64,000 nt of DNA, from contig NZ_CP036319.1 in NCBI RefSeq assembly GCF_007752935.1, forward strand, positions 4,464,001-4,528,000. The letters are read 5' to 3'. The position numbers were made by a program, and so were the translations under genes. Positions 27,491-36,203 of the stretch are shown in pieces. Source of the stretch: Crateriforma conspicua. Lineage in GTDB: Bacteria > Planctomycetota > Planctomycetia > Pirellulales > Pirellulaceae. The notes under the pieces are model-generated. The model was given only the letters and a program-made list of their open reading frames with translations, ran no database searches and was not told the origin of the DNA. The first letter of the stretch is position 1. The number at the start of each line of letters is the position of its first letter.

Positions 27491-28591
27491 CTATTTGACG
27501 AAGACGTCGACGCCGAATGATTCCAATTCGGCTTTGGCGTTTTGCAACGTCTTTTCGTCCAGCGGATTGCCGCCCAGATAGACCTGCAAGTAAGGCGCAA
27601 ACCGTCGATCCGATTCCGCATCCTTTCGACACGCGTCAACCAGCGGCGACAAGTCTTTCACTTGGTTGCGAGACATCAGCAACATCTTTAGATCCGTCAG
27701 TCCCGCGACGGGCTTGAGCGAATCGACTTGGTTGCCGGAAAACTCCAACGTGGTCAGCCACGACAGCCCCGAAACCGGACGCAAATCGCGGATCTGATTT
27801 TTGGCGACGTCCAACGACCACAGCTTGGGCAACTTGGCCACCACCGCAATGTCGGGCAGCCGATTGTCGGCGGCGTAAAGCGTCCGCAGGTTGGACATGT
27901 TCGCGACCGGCGATAGATCGGCAATCTTGTTGCCCGAAAGGTCCAGGTATTGCATGGACGTCAGGTCTTTCAACGGACCAATGTCGCGGATCTTGTTGTC
28001 GCTAAGCGATACGGATTGCAACCGCTTCAAATTCGCGATCGGCGAAAGATCGCTGATCGCATTGTCACGCAGATCGATCAGCATCAATTCTTTGCAGTGC
28101 TGAAGTCCTTCCAGACTGGTGATCTTTTGATCGATCCCGACGACTCGTGAAATCTTGGCGACGTCGGACGCGGTGATCGGTTCGTCGTTGTAGCGTTTGG
28201 CAAACACTTCGCGGCGAACCGCGTCTTCCAAAGCTTCGTCGGCAAAGATCGACTTCACCGGTGCGGCGACCGGCTTCTTGTCGGCTTCATTCTTCCTTGC
28301 GTCCTGATTCTTAGCGTCTTCTTTCTTAGCGTCTTCTTTCTTAGCGTCTTCTTTCTTGTTGTTTTCTTTTTTCGCGTCGTCCTTCTTCACGTCCGCTTTT
28401 TTGGCGGGCGCGGGATCGTCCTTCTTCTCCGTCGCCTTTTCCGATCCTTCCTTCGCTTGTGCCGCTACCGGCTTTTCTTTATCCGTCGGTGGGTCGTCGG
28501 CGAACGCATTGGTCGATGTTGGGGCTAAAACCAGCGTGGTCAATCCGAACAGGGCAGCAAACCGAAGATGTCGATGAAGTTCTGCGATCAT
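27491..28591 (-). CDS. Secreted leucine-rich-repeat protein with Lys/Glu-rich linker
   Basis: The 366-residue product has a signal peptide (MIAELHRHLRFAALFGLTTLVL) and a long charged linker (residues 34-108) of Lys, Glu, Asp and Ala. At least six leucine-rich repeats of the internalin-like LRR kind follow (LMLIDLRDNAISDLSPIANL, YLDLSGNKIADLSPVANM). It is presumably an extracytoplasmic binding protein. ATG 28591 is chosen because it gives the signal peptide; the frame upstream to 28858 is not protein-like. The linker contains three identical 15-bp units (28311-28355). Confidence 0.85.
   Translation of the reverse strand: MIAELHRHLRFAALFGLTTLVLAPTSTNAFADDPPTDKEKPVAAQAKEGSEKATEKKDDPAPAKKADVKKDDAKKENNKKEDAKKEDAKKEDAKNQDARKNEADKKPVAAPVKSIFADEALEDAVRREVFAKRYNDEPITASDVAKISRVVGIDQKITSLEGLQHCKELMLIDLRDNAISDLSPIANLKRLQSVSLSDNKIRDIGPLKDLTSMQYLDLSGNKIADLSPVANMSNLRTLYAADNRLPDIAVVAKLPKLWSLDVAKNQIRDLRPVSGLSWLTTLEFSGNQVDSLKPVAGLTDLKMLLMSRNQVKDLSPLVDACRKDAESDRRFAPYLQVYLGGNPLDEKTLQNAKAELESFGVDVFVK
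28311..28355. repeat. Three perfect tandem 15-bp repeats in LRR gene
   Basis: The unit TTAGCGTCTTCTTTC is present three times in a row, with a degenerate fourth copy after it. It encodes KKEDA on the minus strand. In-frame length variation by slippage is likely. Confidence 0.9.
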
Positions 28592-28815
28592 GTTGTCAGT
28601 CAAATCGATGGTCGAAGTAGGGGATGGAGGCGGGTACGGTCCGCTACCCCGGTGCGATAAACGCCGCGGTTGATCACGGGCCGCCGAGGCGCATTCTAAC
28701 CCGGCTCGCGCGGGTTCGCATTGCGTTCGTCCCCGCAGGACCCACACCACCTGCGACCAAGCTTTGGTTGGAAGGCCCCTTTTGAAACGGCCCTTCAAAG
28801 CCATGCCCTGAACGC

Positions 28816-30096
28816 TCAAGCGATCAAAATTCCGGCGATCGCCCCGGTCATGCAACACGCCAGCAAACCGCCGAACATCGCCCGCAATCCCAGGGCAGCC
28901 AAGTCTTGCCGTCGACTGGGTTCCAAACCACCGATGCCGCCGACCTGGATGCCGATCGCACCGAAATTACTGAACCCCGCCAACGCATAGGTCAGCACCA
29001 CGGCGGTTCGTTCGCTCAACACACCTTCCGGCCCAACGTCTGCTCGGCCGAGCGCGTCAAAGGCGATGAATTCGTTGGCAACGGTTTTCAGCCCGATCAG
29101 CCGTCCGGCTTCCATGCATTCGTCCGCCGGAATCCCCATCAGCCACGCGAAAGGCCAGCACAGGTATCCCAGTATTTGCCCCAGGCTGAACGTAAAGTCC
29201 GTCGCCGGCTGGAAAACGCCCAGCCGTAGGCCGGCCCATATCAGCGCATCGGCCAGATGCCCCAACAAGACATCGATCAACGCAATCAACGCCAAGAATG
29301 CGATCAACATCGCGCCGACGTTCAGCGCCAACTTCAATCCGTCACTGGCGCCTTGGACGGCCGCCCCGATCATGTTGTCATGCCCGCTGGCGGCAAATAC
29401 CGACACCGCGTCGGCCACCCGGTCGGATTCGGTTTCCGGCACCATGACTTTAGCGATCAGCAACGCGGCCGGTGCGCTGATAACCGATGCGGTCAGCAGG
29501 TGAGAAATGTCGATGCCCATCCCGGCATACACGCCCAGCAACCCACCGGTCACGGTCGCAAAACCGCCGGTCATCATCGCGCACAATTCGCTGCGGGTCA
29601 TCGTTGCCAAGTAAGGCTTGACCACCAGCGGGGCTTCGGTGTGACCGACGAAGACGTTGGCCGCGGCGGCCAAAGTTTCGGCGCCGGTGGTGCCCAACGA
29701 AAAACGCATCACCCACGCCATCGCAGCGACCAGCCGCTGCATGATGCCCAAGTGATAAAGAACGCTCATCAGCGAACTGAAGAAAATCACCGTCGGCAAC
29801 ACGCCGAATGCGAACGTGCCCAACAGCGAATCGCCCAGCGGGTTGTCACCGCCGGCGCGAAACAGAAAACCGCTGCCGGCATCGACACACGCCATGACTT
29901 CTTGAAAGACGTCGCCGATGAAGACGAAGAATGCTTTGCCGGGATTCGTCGCCAACACCAAGAACGCGAGGGTCAACTGCAACAACAGCCCGCCGACGAC
30001 CACCCGCCAAGGAAACTTTCTGCGGTCACTGCTGATCGCCCAAGCCGCTGCGATGAAACAAGCCAGCCCCAGAACACAAATCAGCCTTGCTTGCAC
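28816..30096 (-). CDS. CNT-family nucleoside transporter
   Basis: The 426-residue product has about ten membrane helices. It carries typical concentrative nucleoside transporter stretches (VLPTVIFFSSLMSVLYHLG, NVFVGHTEAPLVVKPYL, MMTGGFATVTGG, GLKTVANEF and YALAGFSNFGAIGIQVGG). It imports nucleosides with Na+ or H+. The start is GTG 30096, since no ATG precedes the first helix. It follows upp by 6 bp on the same strand, so the two form a salvage operon. Confidence 0.93.
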   Translation of the reverse strand: MQARLICVLGLACFIAAAWAISSDRRKFPWRVVVGGLLLQLTLAFLVLATNPGKAFFVFIGDVFQEVMACVDAGSGFLFRAGGDNPLGDSLLGTFAFGVLPTVIFFSSLMSVLYHLGIMQRLVAAMAWVMRFSLGTTGAETLAAAANVFVGHTEAPLVVKPYLATMTRSELCAMMTGGFATVTGGLLGVYAGMGIDISHLLTASVISAPAALLIAKVMVPETESDRVADAVSVFAASGHDNMIGAAVQGASDGLKLALNVGAMLIAFLALIALIDVLLGHLADALIWAGLRLGVFQPATDFTFSLGQILGYLCWPFAWLMGIPADECMEAGRLIGLKTVANEFIAFDALGRADVGPEGVLSERTAVVLTYALAGFSNFGAIGIQVGGIGGLEPSRRQDLAALGLRAMFGGLLACCMTGAIAGILIA

Positions 30097-30102
30097 CGCT
30101 TA

Positions 30103-30750
30103 TTAATCCTGGTTGGGCGTGTCAAAAATGCGGTCGCCGGCATCGCCCAAACCGGGCACGATGAACGCGTGTTCGTTCAGTTCGGGGTCAATGGCGGCGA
30201 CAAAGATCTTCACGTCAGGAAAGTCTTTGGCGATTCGCTCGATTCCCGGCTTGGCCGCGATGATGCTTAACACGCGAATGTCGCCGACGCCCCAACGTTG
30301 CAATCGACGCACGACCAAATCGATCGATCCGCCGGTCGCCAGCATCGGATCCAAAATCATGGCGACGTCCGGCGGGCTGCCGTTGGGCAGCTTGTCGTAA
30401 TAGCCCACCGGCTGTGCGGTTTCTTCATTGCGGTACATGCCCAAGTGCCAAACGCTGGCATCGGGCAAGATCTGCAGCACCGGATCGACCATCCCCAAGC
30501 CCGCTCGCAACACGGGAACCAATCCCACATCGGCATTGATTCGGCGGCAATCCGCCATCGCAACAGGCGTCTGAATCTGGACCCGATCGGTCGGCAAATG
30601 ATCGGTCGCCGGCACGCTGATCAACATCGTCAATCGATGGACCGCGGCGCGGAATTCGGCGGGACAAGTCGTTTCACAACGGACGACCGACAGATGGTGG
30701 TCGACCAAAGGGTGCGAAACCCGAACGACATTACTTGGTTCGCTGGTCAA
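30103..30750 (-). CDS. upp: Uracil phosphoribosyltransferase
   Basis: The product is about 215 residues with HPLVDHHLSVVRCETT at the N-terminus, VPVLRAGLGMVDP in the middle and the PRPP-binding loop ILDPMLATGGSID. It converts uracil and PRPP to UMP. No ATG or GTG lies in the proper place; TTG 30750 is the likely start, 9 codons before the conserved HPL. The frame is open for 143 further codons, but these run through the tRNA gene and are not coding. It is cotranscribed with the nucleoside transporter downstream. Confidence 0.9.
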   Translation of the reverse strand: MTSEPSNVVRVSHPLVDHHLSVVRCETTCPAEFRAAVHRLTMLISVPATDHLPTDRVQIQTPVAMADCRRINADVGLVPVLRAGLGMVDPVLQILPDASVWHLGMYRNEETAQPVGYYDKLPNGSPPDVAMILDPMLATGGSIDLVVRRLQRWGVGDIRVLSIIAAKPGIERIAKDFPDVKIFVAAIDPELNEHAFIVPGLGDAGDRIFDTPNQD

Positions 30751-30914
30751 ACGGTCGGTTCTCCCGCATCGGCCCCGATGAAACGTTTGGTCGATCAATG
30801 ACCGCCGCCGTGCACTTGGCACGAAACGGACAGGCCCACGCGATGGAGCCCCGACCAATGGGCCGCAACGCCGGATCCGACGCGTCGGCGTCATCAAAGT
30901 CCGGCGCGGCCGAG

Positions 30915-31001
30915 CGGATGGGGTGGGATTCGAACCCACGGTAGAGTCTCCCCTACGACGGTTTTCAAGACCGTTGCCTTCGACCACTCGGCCACCCATC
31001 C
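30915..31001 (-). tRNA. tRNA-Ser (anticodon UGA)
   Basis: The 87-nt gene on the minus strand folds with acceptor GGATGGG/CCCATCC and discriminator G. It has a D arm GCC..GGC, anticodon stem ACGGT/ACCGT with loop CTTGAAA (anticodon TGA), a long class-II variable arm and T arm GTGGG-TTCGAAT-CCCAC. CCA is not encoded. It sits alone between upp and the YtrA-type operon. Confidence 0.96.
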
Positions 31002-31061
31002 GGACGTAGGACGCAAATCTACCAAGTCCGTTCCCAGGACGAAACCGACCCAAAATTCGGT

Positions 31062-31089
31062 TTGACTCGGCCGGCCCCACTTGTATCAT
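31062..31089 (+). promoter_or_regulatory. Predicted sigma-70-type promoter of the YtrA-type operon
   Basis: A TTGACT -35 box (31062-31067) and TATCAT -10 box (31084-31089) are 16 bp apart, 25 bp before ATG 31114. An AAGAGG ribosome site is at 31101-31106. The -10 box lies within the palindrome at 31080-31103. Confidence 0.6.
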
Positions 31090-31103
31090 TGAATTAATAC
31101 AAG
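31080..31103. promoter_or_regulatory. Palindromic operator candidate for the GntR/YtrA-type regulator
   Basis: Perfect 7-bp arms CTTGTAT and ATACAAG are separated by 10 bp. The site covers the -10 box and transcription start area just before the regulator gene. GntR-family proteins of this type bind such dyads and repress their own operon, so autorepression is likely (inference). Confidence 0.6.
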
Positions 31104-31113
31104 AGGCCAAGCA

Positions 31114-31509
31114 ATGCAAATCCACGTCCGATCCGATTCGACACCGATCTATCAGCAGATCGTCGATCAGGTTCGGCACCGAATCGTCGCCGGTTTACTG
31201 AAACCTGGCGAGGAGATGCCGACGATCCGCGGGCTGGCCGAATCGCTGCGGGTCAACCCGAACACCATTCAGCGGGCTTATCGCGAATTGGAAAATGAGG
31301 GTCTGGTTGAAAAGCGTCGAACCCGTGGAACGTTCGTCGCCGAATCGCCCACCCGCCAAGGCGTCCGTGAGCGGCGACGCCTGTTGATCCCCCACGTCGA
31401 CCACTTGCTGGTACGTGCCGAAGGCCTGGGCATCGATTTCGATGAACTGGTCGATCTGCTTGACAAACGTCGCCAGAAAATCCTTTCCGATCAGGAGCCC
31501 TCGTCATGA
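31114..31509 (+). CDS. GntR-family (YtrA-type) transcriptional regulator
   Basis: The 131-residue product has an N-terminal winged helix (PIYQQIVDQVRHRIVAGLLKP, MPTIRGLAESLRVNPNTIQR, LENEGLVEKRRTRGTFVAE) and only a short C-terminal helical part. This is the YtrA subtype, usually encoded next to ABC transporters. An AAGAGG lies 7 bases before ATG 31114. The stop overlaps the next start by 4 bp (ATGA), so it forms an operon with the ATPase and membrane protein and probably represses it. Confidence 0.93.
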   Translation: MQIHVRSDSTPIYQQIVDQVRHRIVAGLLKPGEEMPTIRGLAESLRVNPNTIQRAYRELENEGLVEKRRTRGTFVAESPTRQGVRERRRLLIPHVDHLLVRAEGLGIDFDELVDLLDKRRQKILSDQEPSS

Positions 31510-32432
31510 ATCACGCGATCAAACCATCCGGCAATGAATTGGCTGTGAAGGTCAGCGGACTGACGCGCCGTTTTCGTGGCAAGGTGGCCGTGGACGACGT
31601 CGATCTACAAATCCCTGCGGGCCAAGTGTTCGGATTGGTGGGCGTCAACGGCAGCGGAAAAACCACACTGATCCGCCACTTGATCGGCGGATTGATGCCA
31701 CAATGCGGCTCGGTCCGGGTCCTGGGGCTGGATCCGATCGCCGACCGCGTCGACGTCCTGCGACGCACCGGATACCTGACCGAAGAAGACACGCTGCCGC
31801 GTTGGATGCGTGTCGGTGAACTGTTGGATTTCTATCGTGGCGTTCAGCCCAATTGGGACCAACGATTTGCTGGCGAGCTGTGCGACATGTTCCGGCTGGA
31901 CCGGACTCAGAAACTGTCCAGTCTTTCTAAAGGCGGACGTGCACGGGTGGGATTACTTGCGGCGATCGCTCATCGGCCGGAACTGTTGATCCTGGACGAA
32001 CCGAGCAGCGGATTGGATCCGATCGCACGGGGCGAGATCCTGGAAACCGTCATTCGGACCGTGAACGACGATGGCCGAACGGTCTTGTTTTCCAGCCATT
32101 TGCTGGACGAAGTCGACCGCGTTTGCGATCGCGTCGCGCTGATCCACGGCGGTCGCATCATCGAAGAAGTCGAATTGCTGTCGCTGGGGCAACAGTACGA
32201 AGAAGTCGTGGGGCGGTCCGACGGCCCGGAAGCCCCCCTGGGCGACTCCTATGCATCCTTTGGTTACAAGTCGGACGGTCAAGAATGGTCGGTGCTGCGG
32301 CGGACAGACGATTCGATCAACCGGTCCGAAACGGATCCGTCTTGGGTGTCACGCCCCGCCACGCTGTCTCGCTGGTTCGACGCCCGCGTCAGCCAGCAAG
32401 AGAATCGGATCCCGCAGGAGTCGGCATCATGA
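31506..32432 (+). CDS. ABC transporter ATP-binding protein
   Basis: The 308-residue product has Walker A GVNGSGKTTL, a degenerate signature LSKGGRARVGLLAA (SKGGR in place of LSGGQ) and Walker B LLILDEPSSGLDP, followed by the switch His in FSSHLLDE. It is of the bacitracin/Na+/CcmA-like exporter type. The last 80 residues (about 228-308) are an unusual hydrophilic tail. It overlaps the neighbours on both sides by 4 bp. Substrate is unknown; YtrA-type contexts often relate to envelope stress or antibiotic export. Confidence 0.92.
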   Translation: MNHAIKPSGNELAVKVSGLTRRFRGKVAVDDVDLQIPAGQVFGLVGVNGSGKTTLIRHLIGGLMPQCGSVRVLGLDPIADRVDVLRRTGYLTEEDTLPRWMRVGELLDFYRGVQPNWDQRFAGELCDMFRLDRTQKLSSLSKGGRARVGLLAAIAHRPELLILDEPSSGLDPIARGEILETVIRTVNDDGRTVLFSSHLLDEVDRVCDRVALIHGGRIIEEVELLSLGQQYEEVVGRSDGPEAPLGDSYASFGYKSDGQEWSVLRRTDDSINRSETDPSWVSRPATLSRWFDARVSQQENRIPQESAS

Positions 32433-34138
32433 ATTCGACCGCATTTTTGGGACGTTTGCTGTTTGCACGACATCGATGGTTCTTGCTGACCATGGTCCCG
32501 ATGTTGATCGTCACGGCCTTGCTCGGACACACATCACTGTCGTTGGCACCCCAGACAACCTTGTCGGATGTCTGCGTTCAGCTGTTCTGCCTCACCATGA
32601 TCGTCGCGTTTTGCGGCGGTGCGATCTTGCTGGATTTTTGCCCCCAAGGCGACGTGGGCGGCTTGTCGGGAATGTTCGAACCTTGGCTGCTTCGCACACC
32701 ATTATCCACTTGGCGTTTGGCGTTGGTTCCGATCATCGCCAAAACCGTTTGGATCCTGACGCTTTGGTTACTGCTATTGGCCTTGTTCGTACACAGCGCC
32801 GTCAACGTTCGGTTGGATTTGGTTTCGATCCTGGCACCCCCGATCACGTTGTCAGCAATCAGCGTTGGTCTGAGCGCGATTTTGTGGCGTCCCTACGCCA
32901 GCAGCCTGCGACGCATGGCGCTGCTGATGCTGTACGCGGTGGTCTGCTACGGCCTGTTGTTTGCAGTGCTGACGGCCTGTTTTGAACAACAGCGGTTCCA
33001 CTGGATTGTGCGAACGGGCACGTTGGTCGGCTGTGTTTTGTTGTGGATGTTGCTTGTCCGTGTTGCCGTCGCGCAATTGGAACAATCGCGTAGCCACAGC
33101 TTGGGCCGCATCGCGGCATCGCCCCGCCCGGATCTTCAATCGTGGTGGTGGACGTTGGACCGACAACCGCGGCCCTGGGCGACGGGCGATTGCAGCTGCG
33201 CGTTGCGATGGCACGACGCGGCGCGGGCCCGCCGTGACGTCACCCGATCGTTGTGCTGGATCGCCGCTCCGGTGCTTTTCTTGATTTGTTGGCAATGGCC
33301 AATGATTGGCATGCTGGCGTTTCTGGTGCCTTGCATGGTTCTTTGGACGTTGTTCAACGCCTGCGCCGCGATCTATGAACCACGTGGCTTCAGCGACCGA
33401 TCGCCGTTGCCTGAATATCTAATTTCACTGCCGTTGTCGCAATTCGACCTTTTCCGTTCCCGTTTGTCGGTGACCGTGCGAACGGCAGTGACTTGGTCTG
33501 CCGCCTTGGTAACGGGGATCGCGATCGCGACGTGGCTGGGCGGACATCACGAAACGATGTTTCGGCTGTGGCGGTTGGGCGACACGGGGTGGATCAAGCC
33601 GACATGGATGGGGGTGGGGGCGACGCCAAAACTGATCAGCTTGTGGGTGGTTCTTTGGGCGTCATTGTTGACGCTGGGACTGGGGCGGGTCATCGCGTTT
33701 CAGTGGATTGTTTCCTCCGAGCACGCACGCTGGCTGGTCTACGGTTGCCTGACGGTGATTTTGTCAGTCATCGTCGGAACCATCGCTTGGATCTTGTGGC
33801 AAATCAGCAATCGTCCTTGGGATCAGATCCGCGAAGACGTGGTGGCGGCGACGCAGTACCTACCCTGGATCATTGGCACTCTGTTGACGGCCAAAGGGAT
33901 TCTGGCGATTGCCGAAAGCCACCGTTTGACTCGGAATGACTGGATCAAGCCGCGCCAATTGTGTTTCATCTGGGCAAGCTGGGCAGCCTTTATCGCCACC
34001 ATCGCAATCATTTTGTGGTTATTGAAACCTTATACCCCGTTGGGATTCGCCGCCGTTTTGTCGGGCACTGCGTTGACGATGCCTCTGTGGCGTTTGCTGC
34101 GAATCATCGGCGGAATTCGGTCCAGCCTTCACCAGTGA
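32429..34138 (+). CDS. Integral membrane protein, probable ABC-2-type permease partner
   Basis: The 569-residue product has about 12 hydrophobic helices and begins at ATG 32429 overlapping the ATPase stop (ATGA), with GGAG upstream. No strong family motif is recognised. The coupling to an ATP-binding gene and the two hydrophobic halves separated by a hydrophilic central part (about residues 215-265) suggest a fused two-domain permease. Confidence 0.72.
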   Translation: MNSTAFLGRLLFARHRWFLLTMVPMLIVTALLGHTSLSLAPQTTLSDVCVQLFCLTMIVAFCGGAILLDFCPQGDVGGLSGMFEPWLLRTPLSTWRLALVPIIAKTVWILTLWLLLLALFVHSAVNVRLDLVSILAPPITLSAISVGLSAILWRPYASSLRRMALLMLYAVVCYGLLFAVLTACFEQQRFHWIVRTGTLVGCVLLWMLLVRVAVAQLEQSRSHSLGRIAASPRPDLQSWWWTLDRQPRPWATGDCSCALRWHDAARARRDVTRSLCWIAAPVLFLICWQWPMIGMLAFLVPCMVLWTLFNACAAIYEPRGFSDRSPLPEYLISLPLSQFDLFRSRLSVTVRTAVTWSAALVTGIAIATWLGGHHETMFRLWRLGDTGWIKPTWMGVGATPKLISLWVVLWASLLTLGLGRVIAFQWIVSSEHARWLVYGCLTVILSVIVGTIAWILWQISNRPWDQIREDVVAATQYLPWIIGTLLTAKGILAIAESHRLTRNDWIKPRQLCFIWASWAAFIATIAIILWLLKPYTPLGFAAVLSGTALTMPLWRLLRIIGGIRSSLHQ

Positions 34139-34530
34139 CAATCATGGTTGAAGAGGCGTATTTTCGCGGGGGCGCCACCATTCGCTGCGGGTTCGTCGCG
34201 TCAGCCCGTCATGTGGCATCCATGTGCGACAAATGAAGATTTCATAAATCTTCGAATCCCGGAAACTGGGCGGTTAAGCTTTCGATCACAGAAAGCTTGC
34301 ATCAAGCCTAACGTTTTGCTCACTGAACACGTTTCATTGGTGGACAATCGTCCGTTAGCAGCGGCGGGACTTTCGTCGCTGCGTGCGGGCGGTTTCAATG
34401 CAACGAACACGCGTCTTGGTGCGCCCCAGAAACCGCCCCAATGGATCGACGGAACGGGCGGCTATCCCGACGGATCGTCCTTTTTTCACACAGTATTTTT
34501 TTCATCTCCATCCGACGGACAAAACGAGTG
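34139..34530. other. Structured intergenic region before DUF1559 gene
   Basis: No gene is supported. Three hairpins are visible: 34235-34253 (GAAGATTT/AAATCTTC around CAT), 34276-34298 (AAGCTTT/AAAGCTT) and 34358-34382 (GCAGCG/CGCTGC). The last 50 bp are T- and A-rich (for example ttttttcacacagtattttt) and may hold the promoter. The first hairpin may end the upstream operon. Confidence 0.4.
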
Positions 34531-35565
34531 ATGAAGCGAAACGGTTTCACTCTGGTCGAATTGCTGGTGGTCATCGCGATCATCGGTATCTTGGTCGCCC
34601 TGCTGTTGCCTGCCGTTCAATCGGCCCGTGGCGCGGCACGGCGAATGAGCTGCCAGAACAACATGAAGCAGTTGGGACTTGCCGCCCACAACTTTGAAAG
34701 CACCTACAAGAAGTTCCCGCCGGGGCTGACGACGTTCGTCAACAATAGCCCCCGGGACTGGTACGGCAACACCGTCTTCACCTACATCCTGCCCTACCTG
34801 GAACAACAGTCGATCTACGACAAGTGGGACTGGTCGGACACGTACGAAGCGGCCCAAAACAACACCAGCGACCCGTTGGACCCGACGATCAAGTCGGTCG
34901 ACGCGGCATCGGCCCAAGTGGTTCCGACTTACCTGTGCCCGAGCGACGTGGCGCCGGAAACGGTGTTCGAATTAGATTATGACGTCACCGGATACGCGAC
35001 CGGTTATTTCAGCCTGTGTAGCTACTTGGCCAACGGCGGAACACACAGCACCTACTTCCGCGACACCGACATGCAAGACGACGGCATGTTCTTCATGACC
35101 GGTGACGACAGCCAACCGGAAAGCTACCAGCGATTCCTGGAAGACGGAAAAGCACCGGCCCGTTTCGCCGATTGCATCGACGGCACCAGCCAAACGTTCT
35201 TGTTCGGCGAACGATTCCATTACGACCAGTTCTTCGACGCCAAGCTGCACAACGTTTCGCGTAAGTACAGCCGTTACCCGATCAACCGCTGGGGTGCCTG
35301 GGCCTGGACCGGTGGCGGCAACGGCACGACGCACGTCTTCGGATCGACTCGCGTTCCGCCGAACTATCAAACGCCCGAAGATGCACCGTCGTCTTACGCT
35401 TCGGTCAACTTGCGGATGTCGGCTTTTGGCAGCGGTCACGTCGGCGGAACCAACTTTGCTTTCACCGACGGCAGCGTCGCTTTTATCAGCGATTCGATCA
35501 ACATGGTGACTTACCAAGCCCTGAGCACCAAATCGGGTCGCGAGATTCTGGACGAAGAATATTGA
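34531..35565 (+). CDS. DUF1559 domain protein with type IV pilin-like N-terminus
   Basis: The 344-residue product begins with MKRNGFTLVELLVVIAIIGILVALLLPAVQ written here in part: the prepilin motif GFTLVE plus one long hydrophobic helix. The DUF1559 domain follows (SCQNNMKQLGLAAHNF, YLCPSD) and ends with the His-x9-Asp-Gly pattern (GHVGG...FTDGS). This family is hugely expanded in planctomycetes. Processing by a prepilin peptidase and assembly with type II/IV secretion machinery are inferred from the N-terminus. A lipoprotein gene follows, which is the normal neighbour. Confidence 0.95.
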   Translation: MKRNGFTLVELLVVIAIIGILVALLLPAVQSARGAARRMSCQNNMKQLGLAAHNFESTYKKFPPGLTTFVNNSPRDWYGNTVFTYILPYLEQQSIYDKWDWSDTYEAAQNNTSDPLDPTIKSVDAASAQVVPTYLCPSDVAPETVFELDYDVTGYATGYFSLCSYLANGGTHSTYFRDTDMQDDGMFFMTGDDSQPESYQRFLEDGKAPARFADCIDGTSQTFLFGERFHYDQFFDAKLHNVSRKYSRYPINRWGAWAWTGGGNGTTHVFGSTRVPPNYQTPEDAPSSYASVNLRMSAFGSGHVGGTNFAFTDGSVAFISDSINMVTYQALSTKSGREILDEEY

Positions 35566-35574
35566 TCCGTCGGT

Positions 35575-35600
35575 CGTTACCGAACGAGTGTTCGGTAACG
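35575..35600. other. Perfect 11-bp hairpin after DUF1559 gene
   Basis: Arms CGTTACCGAAC and GTTCGGTAACG with a GAGT loop lie 9 bp after the stop. No T-run follows, so it is more likely an mRNA-stabilising end structure that precedes the real terminator. Confidence 0.55.
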
Positions 35601-35625
35601 GCAATCCGACGCTGATCGAATCCCC

Positions 35626-35669
35626 CGCGTCTGTCACGGGCTCCGCCGCGTGCAGACGCGATTTTTTTT
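35626..35669 (+). terminator. Intrinsic terminator after DUF1559 gene
   Basis: An 8-bp stem CGCGTCTG/CAGACGCG with a GC-rich loop of 19 nt is followed directly by A and eight T. It should end most DUF1559 transcripts before the lipoprotein gene. Confidence 0.85.
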
Positions 35670-35780
35670 GAATCGTCCCGTCGATATCTGGCGGGCCCGT
35701 CGACCAAAACACCACCTGCGAAAACGACCGTGCGGTGCCAGACGATTTTGCGTCGCACCGGCCCGGCGTATGAATGAATC

Positions 35781-36203
35781 ATGCAACGCCACGTTATCTT
35801 TGCTTTGTTGATCCCCGCCGTGCTGTTGATGGTGGGATGTGATTCCGGAATCGAACTGGGACAGGTCACCGGGACAGTGACCAAGGACGGCGAGCCTGCG
35901 CCGGAAATCTGGATCAACTTCATGCCCGATCCGGATGAGGGAACCGAGGGTGCGATCTCCAGCGCGATCACCGACCAAGACGGCCGCTATGAATTGCAGT
36001 ACCAGGGCGAAAACAAAGAGCCCGGTGCTGCTGTTGGCGCCCATCGCGTGGTGGTCAACGACCTGGTCCCCGAAAACTTTCGTGGACAAGGTCGTCCTCC
36101 AAAATCCCGCGTTCGACCGGAGATGATGCACGCGGGCGACACGCCGTTTCGATTCGAAGTCAAACCGGGCCAGCAACAGATTGATATCGATCTGGATATC
36201 TAG
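35781..36203 (+). CDS. Lipoprotein with carboxypeptidase-regulatory-like fold
   Basis: The 140-residue product has a lipoprotein signal peptide ending in the lipobox LLMVGC. A single beta-sandwich follows, with GQVTGTVTKDGEPAPEIWINFMP and a conserved TDQDGRYEL turn. Small lipoproteins of this kind regularly follow DUF1559 genes in planctomycetes. Its stop overlaps the convergent SNF2 helicase stop (CTAG). Confidence 0.83.
   Translation: MQRHVIFALLIPAVLLMVGCDSGIELGQVTGTVTKDGEPAPEIWINFMPDPDEGTEGAISSAITDQDGRYELQYQGENKEPGAAVGAHRVVVNDLVPENFRGQGRPPKSRVRPEMMHAGDTPFRFEVKPGQQQIDIDLDI

Noticed and set aside
28311-28355. CRISPR-like repeat array
   Set aside because: The 15-bp units are head-to-tail without spacers and in frame with a coding gene.
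29257-30270. 337-codon plus-strand frame opposite the nucleoside transporter
   Set aside because: It is antisense to a clear CNT gene, with shadow-like Gln/His/Arg richness and no ribosome site.
30751-31179. Long N-terminal extension of uracil phosphoribosyltransferase
   Set aside because: This frame runs through the tRNA-Ser gene and into the YtrA-type operon start; it is open by chance.
34148-34531. 127-codon frame before DUF1559 gene
   Set aside because: Low-quality composition, no ribosome site and overlap with three hairpins.
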